64,000 bases of DNA from Tubulanus polymorphus (GCF_964204645.1 NC_134032.1:7189175-7253174), one strand, 5' to 3'. Shown: positions 47,725-60,513, counted from the stretch's first letter. Notes: generated by a model from the sequence alone, not told the origin. Made by a program: numbers and translations.

Positions 47725-48957
47725 TAACAGACCGCATCTTCACCCGTCAAGGGATTCGAACCCACTACGCTAAAGCAGTTCGCCGAACTAGCTGGTGGAA
47801 GCGAGTTTGGGAGTGATACCGGACCTCTGGCAAGCGAGGATGAACAGATCGTCACACAGAGATCCTGAGGCTGGTTTTATAGACTGGTTTCAGCTGTTAA
47901 CCTAAATTAATATTTTTTCAATTGAGTCAACCCCCAGGTTTTTTTTATCTTAAAATATGGATTGACCTTCAGCCCTGTGTACGGATTCTGTGGCCGGGCA
48001 CGGTAACCAAAACAGCTTCTCCATAACATTTGGATTTTGCGGGGGACAAGCACTCCGGCGCAGCTGTGCTTGTCCCGCCTCCACCCAACTTGGTCCTCCA
48101 TACGTCCTGGATCCTCTCGGGGCGCCGCCTATCTCTTCGTGCCCTCAGTCACCGTTGGTATGGGTACGTCCAGGTCCGCTAGTCCTCCTCTTGGAGGCGT
48201 GTTATTCAGCTGGAACCCTCTGCCGGATAAAATGTCGGTAGCGTGACTCCGGCCTCTTCTCAGCTGACCGGATTCCTCGTGTCCTGAAAAGTTATGACTC
48301 CGACTCTCTTTCTCACTCCAAACGCGTCCACGATAACTCAAAAACGGTATTTTTAATTCAAAATATTAACTGTATGTATTTTGCAGCTTCAACGGATTAA
48401 ATCCGAAGGGGTACCTCGCAATAATTTCTAATATACATTATTTACATAGCCACGGTCGTTTCACATTTCAACTATATACACTAGGCTCCTGGACAACGCG
48501 GGGTACGAGACAAACACGGCGTCCGGGGACAACCATGTCCACCGGGGACACGTCGACCGCGGGCCGGACATCAATACGTAATAAGGTAAGCGTAACTTTA
48601 GTTAGTTACCTAATCGTTGGTGGTAAGCTGTTTATAATCGGATGGGCTTAAACCAACCATGTGATTTGAGAAAATATCCAATCCTGAAACTAAACCACAG
48701 TCAGGTCACTGACTAGCGTAACTGGTATCGACGTTCAGTCCGAGCGAACGGTTTCTTGAATCTTGCGCGCTGCTTGCCTTTTATAGAGCGCGATTGACCC
48801 CCCATGAATAACCGGACGAGAAACATCGAACAATTTCGAAGGACATTTAATAAACAATGTTACGCGCAAAAGGTAGAAACTTTCTCATGTCCAATCGACA
48901 GTACCGGTGGCTCCGTCACTAAGCAATAGTAAGAACTAATGCTTTTGTAGACTGGTT
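47725..48957. other. Spacer between the two large inverted copies
   Basis: The left edge holds a minus-strand SINE-like segment (47733-47862). The remainder is GC-richer around 48000-48340 and 48480-48600 (GGGGACAACCATGTCCACCG), without a convincing gene; frames at 47990-48246 and 48341-48129 lack any domain and overlap. Confidence 0.5.
47733..47862 (-). repeat. tRNA-derived SINE-like segment, copy 1
   Basis: Read on minus: CTCGCTTCCACCAGC..., TTCGGCGAACTGCTTTAGC, then GTAGTGGGTTCGAATCCC (good B box) and TTGACGGGTGAAGATG. The same order appears on plus at 54986-55310. It abuts the inner end of the left large element. Confidence 0.65.
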
Positions 48958-49389
48958 CATTATGAGTTTTCCGGTTTGCTCGGCTACCCTTACTGGCGGG
49001 GTAGTCTAGAGAGGCCAATGAAAACTCCGGTTTGCTGAACCACCCCTCTTTGTGGGGGTGCGGTATGATGTTTGATCTGACAGTTTCAAGTGGTTAATGG
49101 CTGTTTCAAGTGCTTACAACGATGCTTATTACTTCGTGGTACATGGTGGTTTAAAAAAAGATTTCATAATAATACGCTCACCGCGTGGGCTTCGTAGAAA
49201 GACCACTACCTGTGACCTTCCCAAATTTTAATTGTCCTGTCCGATTTGGTTTCATCCAATTGAGAGACTGCCTTTTCCAGTTAGGGCATTTTTGGATCAT
49301 GTCACTCCAGGAAATGACTTAACGCTTTTGGGCCCCTTCGTCGGTTCCACATGTTTCATTTGAGCTATAGACCACAATGGTGACACCAT

Positions 49390-49770
49390 GATGGTCAGTA
49401 ACTGACCAATTGAGATATCCCCGAGTCTGAACACTTGACTTCGAATTTCGGAAATTTATCATGTAATGATTGTTTTCAGACTACTAAGGAATCATCATTG
49501 CAAATTCATCACTGACCATCACTGACCACCAATGACCAATTCAAACTTCTCGAATATGAAAACGATATACCGCGTTATGGTGTCAAACTAGAAAGGATTC
49601 GCCATTGAAAATTCATAAATTGACCATCACTGACCACCACTGCCCAATTGAAACTTCTTGAAAGAACGATATACCGGTACCGCATTTGGTGTGAAACTAG
49701 AAAGGATTCGCCATTGAAAATTCATAACTTGACCATCACTGACCACCACTGACCAATTGAAACTTCTTGA
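49390..49770. repeat. TGACCA subterminal array (right copy, inner end)
   Basis: Three irregular repeats of about 95 bp carry ATTCATAA...TTGACCATCACTGACCACC followed by ACTGACCAATTGAAACTTCT and GAACGATATACCG. The mirror array is at 46930-47310 in the left copy. Confidence 0.8.
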
Positions 49771-52314
49771 AAGAACGATATACTTGCCGCAGTGCGTTAT
49801 TTTCACTGCATAGTAATGCCAATACATAAACTTTTTTACAACTTGACTCGAATCATCTGAACAGTACTGCGTTTGAAAACTCAACGAATAGAAAATGTTT
49901 GCGGGAAGCGCCTACAAATAAGTTATAATAAGATTAATTAATCGATGCATGAAAAACAATTAAATCACAAGGTGACTAACACCCATCTTTCAACCAATCT
50001 GCGCGATACCAATTAATTAAATCATTAAACGCATTGGGTTCCTAATATTTGAAATCATGTGATACAATAGTTGTTCTTTAGACTTGGCCACTTTCATTTC
50101 AGAAAACCGCGTCCTAGACCAGTGGTCACCGAGGCATTAACCATTCCTTCAAGTTTTGAAAATTCGATGGTAACACGGATTCTTCGCCTCTAAAAACTGT
50201 TTCGTTAATAGTTTTCTTTATATTAAAAGTGTTCATAGGAATTGAAATTTGGAGCGATATCAGTCACAGCTGTAACCCTTTTTCATTGTCAGTTCTTTTT
50301 TGGAATTCAAGTAGATTAGTGAAAATATCAATGATGAAGTTCACATATCATATCAAGTACCGTTTTTACTGTCGCATGCGAGTCGAAACAAAGAGATCTA
50401 TGCAACTGCATATCTTCGGGTATAAACTGTGATATCCTTCAGTATGTTATGAATATCTTTAGAAATTTGTGTTCTAGTATAATACCCGAAGGTTTAACTA
50501 TCGGACACATAAAAGATTCGCCATAATCAAAGTTTTTAAGAAAATCTTTCTTCGAGAAAGAAACATCTTTAAAAGAAGGATTGGCGTCAAACTAATCCAT
50601 AATGGACTGTTGTGAATTTATTGAATAATCCACCTGAAAAAATTTCGGTACTCGAAAAACGCCTATTCATATAAATCAAAAATGCATGAATAACTTGACG
50701 TTATTTGCGGGTCTCATGAAACAGTTTCGTGCGCCCTTTTTTTAAATCTAAAATAGCATAAATACATGCGTGTTTCGTTATAAACAAGGTTAAATTCCAA
50801 ACGCACATGAAATATGGAGCCTGTATCACACGATTTACACATCTTGAATTTTCTCTAACTACCTAGGCCCTTTCCAAATGGGAATGGTTCAGTTTTTTAA
50901 CGGCCGACATTCAGAGGCACCTAAAAAACCGGTTGTATAGCACTTGAGATTTTCAGTGTAGGACACATCTCACATCGACTCGGCTCGTGGTCGGTGGTTT
51001 AATAAGAACACATCTGGTTGTTACTAGTTTAACAGTTGACGAATTCAGAAAACTTTTTTCAAATGTCTTTGATAACTTTTTAAACATAGTATTCTTCTTA
51101 ATTACATTTCGCTGATTCCATAGATATTTTTTCATGAAAATTGCTCCAGTTATAACGGATTTAAACATACATGTAAAATGATTATTTTCAAAATATTCAA
51201 TTTTCTCCGATTTTGAAGAAATTCTGACACAATATCATCTCCACTCGACACATGATTTTACTTCGGCGCCTTTGAAGGGAGTGTCACTTGTTGTTGAGTT
51301 CATATTTAGTGAAACAAGAAGATATGCCTGATTCCTTTTTAGAATTTAGATTTCGACGGATATCATCAAATTACTAGAAAGGGACAGCAGCTTTCGGTCA
51401 TCCGCAAAAAATACCTAAAATGCTCTCCTAGGGTTATGGAAAAACATGTCACGAAACATACGGAAAATCCTTTGTTTGGTAGACTGAAATTATTGAACTC
51501 TTAAATAGCAACATTCAGAGAAACAAAAACATAAGAATATATTCTCGCCCACCCTTTAAAAAAACAACGTGATTTCAATTGAAGATGACACGTAGCCTCA
51601 TATCAAATGATATGAACGCAACAGAGCCTATTCATTCTCTTTACGAGGATGGGTCTCCACATTAATAGGATACGATACGAGATTCGTGGGTACGAATGAT
51701 GAATACAACTGATAAAGCGCCAATTTCACTGATTCTTGCACATAAAGGTGTTTTAGAGTAATCTAGTTAACAGGTGTGTTTTAGGAGTATTTTGAATTTA
51801 AATTCAAATCGGGGTTCATGACGAATATTGAGCATTCTAGGGCTGGAGCAAGAAACGTGTGGGATCGTCCGCCAATGGTATCGCCAAAGAAATAATAAGG
51901 AGCCAGTCCGTGGTGGCTATTGAAAGCGACGACCGCATGTGAATGCATTGATTGAATGACATCTCAAAAGTCAGATTATATAAAATTGAAGATGATATAT
52001 GGATAGGTTATTCCATATATACTGGTAAAAATGATGCCCAATATGTGATATAAATGTTCAAATAAAAAGTAGAAACCGAATCCATAATTCAGTCTGGTAT
52101 TGTTATAACATCAAACACTCAAATTTAATCCTTTGTTAGATTGGTAGCCAGTGTAGATGAGCAAGAATAGTGGTCCCTAATTTTAATGTGGACTGTTCAA
52201 CAAGTTGGAGTTTGTGTAGAGATGAATGAGTTTAAAATGGAGTGGAATTTAGATAATACTGTTTGAATGTCTATTACTCAATCTTTTTATTGATCATAAA
52301 AAATTGTGGTAAAA

Positions 52315-52534
52315 GGCTAAACAAAAATGATACCTTGTTTCTCCGCAGCGGCCGGGTCATTTTAGTAAAATATGATAAAATTTATAAACAGTTCATTTCT
52401 ATAGCGGCCAGGTCTGTTGTGGTAAAATTGATCACGATTTTAAAAAAAGTAATGTATGGGGTAGATAGGCGGCCGGCCGGGTCAACATTTAAGCTCAGCA
52501 GAGCGGAGAAACAAGGTATCAATTTTTTTTAGCC
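52315..52534. mobile_element. 220-bp MITE inside the right copy (empty site in the left copy)
   Basis: Ends GGCTAAACAAAAATGATACC and, mirrored, GGCTAAAAAAAATTGATACC; the inverted match continues through TTGTTTCTCCGC. AAA flanks both sides. The left large copy reads straight through the corresponding point (GTGGTAAAATATTTGACTC near 44240 on minus), showing the pre-insertion site. Confidence 0.88.
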
Positions 52535-53806
52535 AAATATTTGACTCTAGGGTTTTAGATTGTATCTTTCCACGCCAGAGGTAATCACGGATATTGGACT
52601 ACAGAAAATTCCTTGTGTACAGCTCAACTTTTTAAATCCCTGGAAAATCTCGCCACGGATATATCTCAGTAATGATTAATTTTCCCACAAATTCTCCCCT
52701 TCGAAAAACCTAAACAACCAATGTACGCTTGCTCTAAGTTTGCCAATGCACTATTGTTACCTTTTCTAGCTATTTGCCCTAGCTGTTTGTCGCAAATAGA
52801 TTGCATCCTCTATTACAGGAGTAAAGGATACAGCTCTGGGACCCGTTTCTCAAAAGATAGTTTAAATTAACCATCATCCAATATGATACATGACTAAATA
52901 CACTGAAAAAGATCAACTATGTACACATTTCAAATTTCAAACCATGTTTTATCATTAGAAAATTACGACACAACGTTCGATCTCTCACTAGAGATAATCT
53001 TTTTGAATTTGTACACTGAGTTTTCGTATCGTATTATCGTATTTTCAATTCTCTGCTTTTGATACAACAAGTACAAAGTTATTTTAGCAATGAAAATTTA
53101 ATTGTCATTATAAATGTTAACTATCCGCTGGTAAACTTACTAACTTTTGGCAACTGACCTTAGATCGTGGAATGGTCTCAGGTGGCCTGCTGATCCACTC
53201 TTTATTTATACTACTAAAGAAATATACAGTATAAGACGTAAAAAGTATATGAACATATTATTTATCTTTATATCGCGATAATTCGTGTACGTATGATTGA
53301 AAAACGATATTCTATCGAATCTCATGGTACTTATGATTATTGTGTATAGAATCAATAATGAGCAACCCTCCACGGATACGAAGCAGCCTAAGTTTACATC
53401 CTACCAAAATTATCCTCGAAACTCTCAGCATTATTTCAAGGGTCGGTCTTAGAAAATATATGAAGGACGTGCTCACAGGTTAACGAGGCCAAAAATCTTC
53501 CCCAAAATTTCAAATTTTTACAAGCAAAGATAACATACTTCATGCTTTTGGTGCAGAAAAAAATACATGTCCACAAAATGCAAATTGTGTTTTCAAAGTA
53601 AACGATTGAGTGTGGAATTGTTTCGAATTCAATGTTTTCCCATAAACACTCCGGTATTTTTCAATAAGATAAGTCAAACTATTGTTGTGATGGCCAGTTG
53701 AATACTTCATCATTATATTGAAAGATATGTTAGACTTAATGCATCTTTTCTTAGGCCTTACAGCTTTCTCTATAGGTTAGCGTTGTGATCACTCAAAATT
53801 AACCAT

Positions 53807-53990
53807 AAGTTTGAATTCTCACTGATCTACTACATCTCTATAACAAAAATATATTTCATATCAGGCAATTAGCTTTGATTTGTGGTCAGTGGACAGCAGC
53901 TACGAAACATTTCAAACTACTACATTATCATTCCATCTATTCATGTATATATAATATGATATGATATCTTCTTTGTTCAGTTTAAAAGTC
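53807..53990. other. Second insertion specific to the right copy
   Basis: Relative to the left copy near 42985, where CCATAAAAGTCTTG is continuous on minus, about 180 AT-rich bases interrupt the right copy. No clear inverted termini; its nature is unknown. Confidence 0.55.
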
Positions 53991-54939
53991 TTGATCGTAA
54001 AAGTTTGACAAGTCTCGCATGTTGGTACCGATACGCACGTTCACGCGAGTGAAATGTGCACGTTACAGGCTCAAATGCGCACGTTACAATTACAAATGGA
54101 AACGTTGTTCGTTCAAAACCCTACGTAAAAATCTTATGCATTTTAGCGGAATTTCGAAGTTAGTTCGCTACCTACAACAAAAATCGGACAAGACTTTTTC
54201 AAGCGACAAATTTAAATGTAAGAGCTCGTAGTACTAACGAAGGATTCACTAAACATATAAATTACTTATGGGGGTTCTGGTTACCACTGGTAACTGGTCT
54301 GTACTGGTCAAGCATTGGTCAGTAAAACAATTTTTAGTTTAATGCCCACATCATATCTAGTTATTTGACACCAAACAACTTAATTGTTTGCAAACAAATA
54401 ATTTACTATATGGTCAGTACTGGTCATGCATTGGTCAGTTAAAAGACCATGGTCCACGCCACATTTGATACCAAACATGATTGGATTGTGTCGTTTCGAA
54501 AATTTATCTGTTGGGCAATTTGTGGTCAGCCCTGGTTCGTTAGGTTCTTATTTTGCGGGTATTTTATCTCGAACCACCGAAAGACCGAATCACTAATTAA
54601 TTCACCAGATCGTTAATTGCTGAAAATGAAGATTAGTGTTTAACTAATAGTCCTTGTCTGAACAAAATGTCTCTGGTATGGGTGCTATGGAATCATGTCC
54701 TTAAACACCGTACTGTATCTTTGTACTGTATCTTTTTATTTTCACTACTACCGTAATTGACTATGATGTTTTCAAGTGGTCTTAAGTACCGCTAATAGCC
54801 GAAAGTCGTTGATTTATGTGAAATTTACATACAGCGCCACCCGTTGATAGTAAAACTAACCCGAGCAATACGGGTGTTAAATAGAAACGCTAGCAAACCG
54901 GCATTCTCATAATGTGTCGGTCACACCTTCAGCTATTCT

Positions 54940-54985
54940 GACTGCGAATGCAGTATGGCGCAGAATTGGACATGCGACCAGTGTA
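54940..54985 (+). repeat. Repeat word block shared with 61228-61275
   Basis: CTGACTGCGAATGCAG, then TGGCGCAGAATTGGACA and GCGACCAGT occur in both places in the same order and orientation. It abuts the outer end of the right large element and the SINE-like segment. Confidence 0.75.
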
Positions 54986-55315
54986 ATGTCATCCCCGCTC
55001 GCCAGGGGCCCGGTATCGCTCCCGAACTCGCTTCCACCAGCCCCCTGGCCTCACGAAGCGTGATTTCATTACTGGCGCTGTTGCGCATGACGTCATACAT
55101 CGATTTGCGAAATACTTCCTTGTTCGGTAAAACGTTCGCTGATTGGTCCATTTAACGGGAAAAACCAACAGAAGCCCAATGTCGTTTGTTACAAGCGCTG
55201 TGATTGGTACGACTGGATTCTGGCTAGTAACGACTCCAACGACTCGTGAGGTCAAGATGTTCGGGGAACAGCTTTAGCGTAGTGGGTTCGAATCCTTTGA
55301 CGGGTGAAGATGGTG
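54986..55315 (+). repeat. tRNA-derived SINE-like segment, copy 2, interrupted
   Basis: Left part GCTCGCCAGG...CCCGAACTCGCTTCCACC; right part AACAGCTTTAGCGTAGTGGG plus B box TTCGAATCC and GACGGGTGAAGATGG. Compared with copy 1, about 200 bp (CTGGCCTCACGAAGC ... GTGAGGTCAAGATG) is inserted between the parts. Confidence 0.62.
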
Positions 55316-56800
55316 TATTTTACGATAATTTATTAGACTGGTTGCCGGTCTCTACCTTCAGTTATAGACCGGTTGATCCCATCCTCCATTTTACATTTTC
55401 GATGCATGTCAAACATGTCAGTGTCGAGTTACTTCCAGGTTAGAATGGCGTCTCATCGAACAAGCGAAACTAAGAGTAATATCAAAATCGCACTGGAATG
55501 ATTGATTACAGTAAATCAGCTGATAATCTATGAATCATAAATGTAATCAGCAAAAAACGGAAATTTAAAGACGGAAGAAAAGGCATTAATTGCCGTGAGT
55601 ATCGAATTAATCCGCTGATGTTACTCGGAATTCAAATAGCCACTACTGAATTGATACTTATCAATTTTGTAGGCAAGAAAAAGGGATCAGCTGTGATAGT
55701 CATTCTGAGGGAACATGGCTGAAGGGCGACATGGTTTCTCTGTCAACCATATGTAAAATCACTCAATTGTTGTGTTTCTGATGATGTGAAAATGACGAAA
55801 GTCTGAATAAAGTTTACAATGGATGAACTCCCAGTCAGTTTTTTGATATCAGATATTTGGATCCAACGCGGCATCTCTACATATATTCCTGATGATACAG
55901 ACAGCAAGTTGAAATAGACCAGTAATTCAGATCAACTGGATATTTGCAATATTTTCCTCTCCTCATGGACCATACATGATTTTTGCTAGAAATTGAGTAT
56001 AAAATCCATCACGACAAACCCTTTTTTACTGGCAATTCTATATTTATTGTCCACTTTCTAGTACAAAAATCTTATTCAATATACAGACTGCCTGACAAGA
56101 CGTTGACATACGTATTTTGTGACATGGCAAATTGTGTGACAACAGAATGACACTGATATCTCTAACTTAACTCGAATCACAAAGACCAAGTCTTGACGAG
56201 AAAGTCGGCCTAAATCCAATATCCAATCTCAATTCCAATTGCATGCTCGCTCGTGTGTTATTAATAAATTCCAGCCCTCTAAACTTCATCACTGTATCAG
56301 AACCTAGGAGTTTCACCACTTGTTATTAGGAATCTAATTTCATGATGATTATTGCTGGATTCGTTAATCTCTGATTCGTAAATTTCTGATATTAAACTGA
56401 TATACATATACTAACAATAAAACCTGGATTGACTTTTCAATTCATGTTTCATCCATTTTCAAACTTACCATGATACAACAACAATTCATTCTGTGCATGT
56501 TGAGCTCATTCAATCTAATACTTCAGCTTCCGGTCATCGGGACGTGTGGCCGCGCCATAGCTCTGTGTCTTGCATTAATGTAGTTTTTTACACTCCTACA
56601 CCGTTTTAATGGATTTATACGAGTAGTGTGTTAAAGTTTAAGTGTAGTTGCGTTATGGATTCATATAAGAGGATTTATTTCGTTATGATTATCTAGTATT
56701 TGGTGAGTGTTTTTGATCGTCCTTCTGTCCTAATAGTTTGTTCACGAACTATGTTGGTGTAGTTGTCAACAGCAACGTATAAACAGTGTATTACCATTAT
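55316..56800. other. No recognised gene
   Basis: No open frame above 65 codons with domain content; no repeat structure noticed. The right part may contain the 5' UTR and internal promoter of the LINE that follows. Confidence 0.35.
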
Positions 56801-56839
56801 ATATCACATACTATACTATACCACAAACCATAGAACTGA

Positions 56840-57820
56840 GTGACTATAAACGTATTCAAGAAAAGAACAAAAGGAAGAAAGCTTCTTCATCTAAAAGAAA
56901 AAAAGTCCCGTCATCCAATACATCGTCCTCATCCTGCGATGTGACTGTAGACAAAAACAAAGAACCGGCACATCTAGCTCAATTGGTGAGGAAGACGAGG
57001 TCTTCACTCAAGAACACAGGAACGAAAAAACGATCGAAGAAGAAATAATGGAAGCCAATGTTATGGAAGCGTTAACTTCAGATAGTGGCAAAAACTTGAT
57101 TTTTGTTATCGTTAAATCAGCTTGTGAACAATTTAAAATCGAAATTAAGGACATTATAGAAGAGAAATTCGATAAACTGAATTCGATGATGTTTGACATC
57201 AACACGGCCTTCGACTCATTAAAAAGCAAAGTCGCAGAAAACGTTGCGTATCTAGAATCAAGCCTGCTAAGATTACTAACAACCTTAAACGTTTAGAGTT
57301 GAATCAAACAGAACTGGAATCGTTTATTAACCGCGTGGACTCGGCTACAGAAGAAATAGAAATGTACAGTCGTAGAAACTCAGTACGTATATTCAATTTG
57401 AAAGAGGACCCGAATGAGGATTGCGCTTCAACAACTATCGAATTTCTAAAATCAAAGTTAGATATTTCGTTGGACTCGTGCTCGTTCGATCGAATACATC
57501 GTGTTGGACCTGCTTCAAAAGACCCGCGAGTTCACAGGCCGATCATTGTGAAATTTATAAGACATAACGATAAAGATACTGTTATAAAAAATCGTAAAAA
57601 ACTTAAAGGGACGAAAATATCAATTAACGAGGATTTAACCAAGCCTAGAGCAGACTTTTTGGAATATCTTCACAAGCATCCGATGGTGAGCGCCTCCTGG
57701 TCATTCGATGGGAAAGTATTTATCAAATTTAACGGCAATGATAGAAAATTTGCTGTCCATGGCCACTATGACTTCGAGCGCATACTGGCGAAACATATTG
57801 AACCGCAAATGAGGATTTGA
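56840..57820 (+). pseudogene. LINE ORF1 protein (RNA-binding chaperone type), two frameshifts
   Basis: The N-terminal part is basic and Ser-rich (KRKKVPSSNTSSSS). It shifts frame near 56970 into EEDEVFTQEHRNEKTIEEE, continues through a helical region to about 57265, then shifts again into TNNLKRLELNQTELESFINR. After that it is open to the stop at 57820: coiled coil, then RRNSVRIFNLKE, FDRIHRVG, RPIIVKFIRHNDK and GTKISINEDLT. This matches the coiled-coil plus RRM-like plus C-terminal architecture of LINE ORF1 proteins, which coat the element's RNA. Confidence 0.75.
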
Positions 57821-58019
57821 AATGTTTATAACTATAATCATGAACTCCGGATCGTGCCAGTATTAAATCGCGTGACTATTGTTCGACAATGACTGTCTAC
57901 TCGTGTATAAAATCCTATACCGATCAAATTTTAGTATTTTGATCAGTGATTACTTTATAAATCTCTTTATCTTTTCTATATATATATATTTTTATTATTA
58001 TAAATATTTTATTATTATA

Positions 58020-58078
<59 letters not shown>

Positions 58079-58098
58079 TTATATATATATATATACAA
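58020..58098. repeat. TA dinucleotide microsatellite
   Basis: A nearly pure (TA)n run with a few interruptions, lying between LINE ORF1 and ORF2. The long open frame through it is only Tyr/Ile repeats and is not a gene. Confidence 0.95.
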
Positions 58099-58109
58099 TT
58101 TTTATCTCA

Positions 58110-59031
58110 ACAGCCTTCTAGACAACAATAGTGAACTTTGTATCTTTAACAGCCAATGCCCATATCTTGAATTAGACGAACTGGCTGATAGTATAGATGT
58201 TAAAAAAGATAATCTCAATATAATGCAACTAAATATTCATAGTCTTAATAACAAATTGGATGAACTCAAATTATTAATTGAAAAAACAACGTGGAGGGGT
58301 GGCATTGTATATCAGTAATAATTTATCTTGTAGCAAGCGTTCGGACCTAGATGTTTTTATTGAGGGTAAAATCGAGTCTTGTTTTGTTGAAGTTGAAATT
58401 GAACATCTTTCGAGTAAAAAGATAATTATTGGAGAACTCTACCGTGTTCCAGGTAGTAGCGACAATGAATTTCTTTCGGTATATCAAAACCTGTTGCAGA
58501 AGATTAAAAATGAAAACAACTGTGAATTAATCATTGGAACCGAATCATAAGAACACCTCAAAATTTCTTGATATCAATCTATCAAACAATCTGTGTCCAA
58601 CTATTTTGCGCCCTACTAGAATTACACACACAACAGCTACATTGATTGACAATATTTATCTTTCCGCTACATTAGCAACTGACCACCAAAGTGCAATACT
58701 TATTTCGCACTTGTCTGATCACCTCCCTTGTCTCGTGACAGTGTCATGCAAACGTAAACTTCCAAAAGAAAGCAACTATTATACTCGGAATTTCAACGCC
58801 AGGAATATTGAATTGATAAACGATAAGCTCTCAACACTAGACTGGTCGTGTGTTGAAAATCTTGACTGTAATGGAAGTTATGAATTTATCATATCTAATA
58901 TTAATTCTGTAATCGAAGAGGTGTCTCCATTAGTAAAGGCGAAGAAAAAAATTAGTATACAAGAACCTTGGATGTCGAAATCAATATTAAAATGTTCCAA
59001 AAAATGCGATAATCTATATAAAAAGTATTAA
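58110..59031 (+). pseudogene. LINE ORF2 endonuclease domain, internally deleted
   Basis: 58110-58290 reads NLNIMQLNIHSLNNKLDELK, the first apurinic-type endonuclease motif (Asn). It jumps directly to RGGVALYISNNL (58290), losing the segment that carries the catalytic Glu. It continues IIIGELYRVPGSSDNEF and, after a small shift at 58550, FLDINLSNNLCPTILRPTRIT, IDNIYLS and HLSDHLPCLV (Asp-His pair). It ends before the polymerase at 59031 with a stop. Confidence 0.75.
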
Positions 59032-59141
59032 AATTAGATAGATCTGATCAACGCTATAAAGACTATATCCTTTATAGAAACAATTAAAATTATATTAAGA
59101 GGCGACAGAAAAAAATCTATTACGCAAATAAAATTGAATCA

Positions 59142-60513
59142 TTGTCCAAAAACAGCCGTAAACTTTGGCAATTTTTGAAACAATCGACTGGGAAATTTAA
59201 TGACAAAACCTCTTTTCCTAGTAAATTCATTGTGGATGGAACAATTGTGGAAGATCCTAAATTAATAGGCCAACAATTCAACAACTTTTTTTCCTCTTTT
59301 GGCAGTTCATATGCAAATAGATGCCCCAGGTCAAGTAATAATTTCAGTTACTACTTACCTGAAAGAAATCAACATTCAATTTTCTTAAATCCAATCGAAA
59401 GAGAGGAAATTTTCAAGATTATTAATAACCTAACCCCAAAAGAGACGACTGATGGTAATGATTTACTCAGTAATAAATTACTCAAACTTATATCGACTAG
59501 CATAATAGAACCATTTACCATACTGTGTAACAAATCACTCCAAGAGGGCTTATTCCCGGATAGCATGAAAATCTCGAAGGTAATTCCTCTTTTCAAAACT
59601 GGAAATAAGCAGCTGTTAAACAATTATATACCTATCTCCTTACTCCCAGTATTATCAAAAATACTTGAAAAATTTATCTCCTTTGCAGATGACACAAACT
59701 TATTAATTTCCAACAAAAATATCAACTCACTGATATATAACACCAAATATGATCTAAACATTGTTAGTGATTGGTTCAACGCTAACAAGCTTACCCTTAA
59801 TATCGATAAAACGAAATGTCTATTATTTTGTAAAGACAAAACAATTGTGAAATCAAAATTGCAGATATGTTTTGGCAGTGAAATTCTTAAATTGGATAAA
59901 TCCTCCAGATTTCTTGGATTATGGATAGACGACAGTTTAAATTGGGAGCATCATGTTAAACAGTTGATTAATAAGCTTAACAAAAATTTATATCTATTGA
60001 GATGCTTGAAAAATCTTATTCCAAGTTGGTCGAAAAGACTACTGTATATGAGTTATATTCAAACACACCTTACCTACGCACTTATTATATGGGGTCCTAT
60101 GTTGTCTTCCAGCCAATGTCAAACCATATTCACAATTCAGAAAAAAAGCAATACGACTTATAGATAACGCTACATATAATGCCCCCACAGATCCTATTTT
60201 TAGAAAATATAAAATCCTTAAATTTCAAGATCTAATTAACTTAGAGATTATAAAACTTGGATATCAATATATTATTAACAATCTCCCAATTCCATTACAA
60301 AACATGTTTCAGCAGAACTCTAACTTCCATTATCATAACACCAGACAACTAAATCCCAGAGCTGCTTTTCACAAATACAAACTATATAGCAAATCATTTC
60401 TTGCTCAGATGCCACGCACCTGGCGCAACACTGCCGACTGTCTTCGTACGTCATCCAGCATCAAATCTCTTTCGTATCTGTTCAAGAAACAAACCTTGGA
60501 TAACTACATTTAA
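59142..60513 (+). pseudogene. LINE ORF2 reverse transcriptase, palm deleted
   Basis: The N-terminal fingers are recognisable (GLFPDSMKISKVIPLFKTGN, NYIPISLLPVLSKILEKF), but the next residues are SFADDTNLLIS, i.e. the catalytic FADD box. About 150 residues of palm, including the first catalytic Asp, are missing in frame. The thumb-like part follows (WFNANKLTLNIDKTKCLLF, FLGLWIDDSLNWEHHV). At the AAAAAAA run near 60143 the frame shifts, then the C-terminus runs to 60513 with HYHNTRQLNPR. Confidence 0.8.

Larger units (their letters stand above)
48958..54914 (-). mobile_element. Large non-coding TIR element, right (inverted) copy
   Basis: Reverse complement of 42048-47724 over its full length. 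Its inner end is CATTATGAGTTTTCCGGTTT and its outer end is the mirror of CATTATGAGAATGCCGGTTT. As a gauge of divergence, a shared 67-codon frame (46326-46123 and 50229-50432) differs at five residues. It is about 280 bp longer, mainly because of a 220-bp insertion at 52315 and one of about 180 bp near 53807. TGACCA-rich arrays occur at 49390-49760 and 54280-54450. Confidence 0.7.

Noticed and set aside
48129-48341. Arg/Ser-rich minus frame in the spacer
   Set aside because: GC-rich chance frame overlapping two plus frames of equal length; no support for coding.
57879-58121. 80-codon frame over the TA microsatellite
   Set aside because: It encodes only Tyr/Ile repeats produced by the simple sequence.
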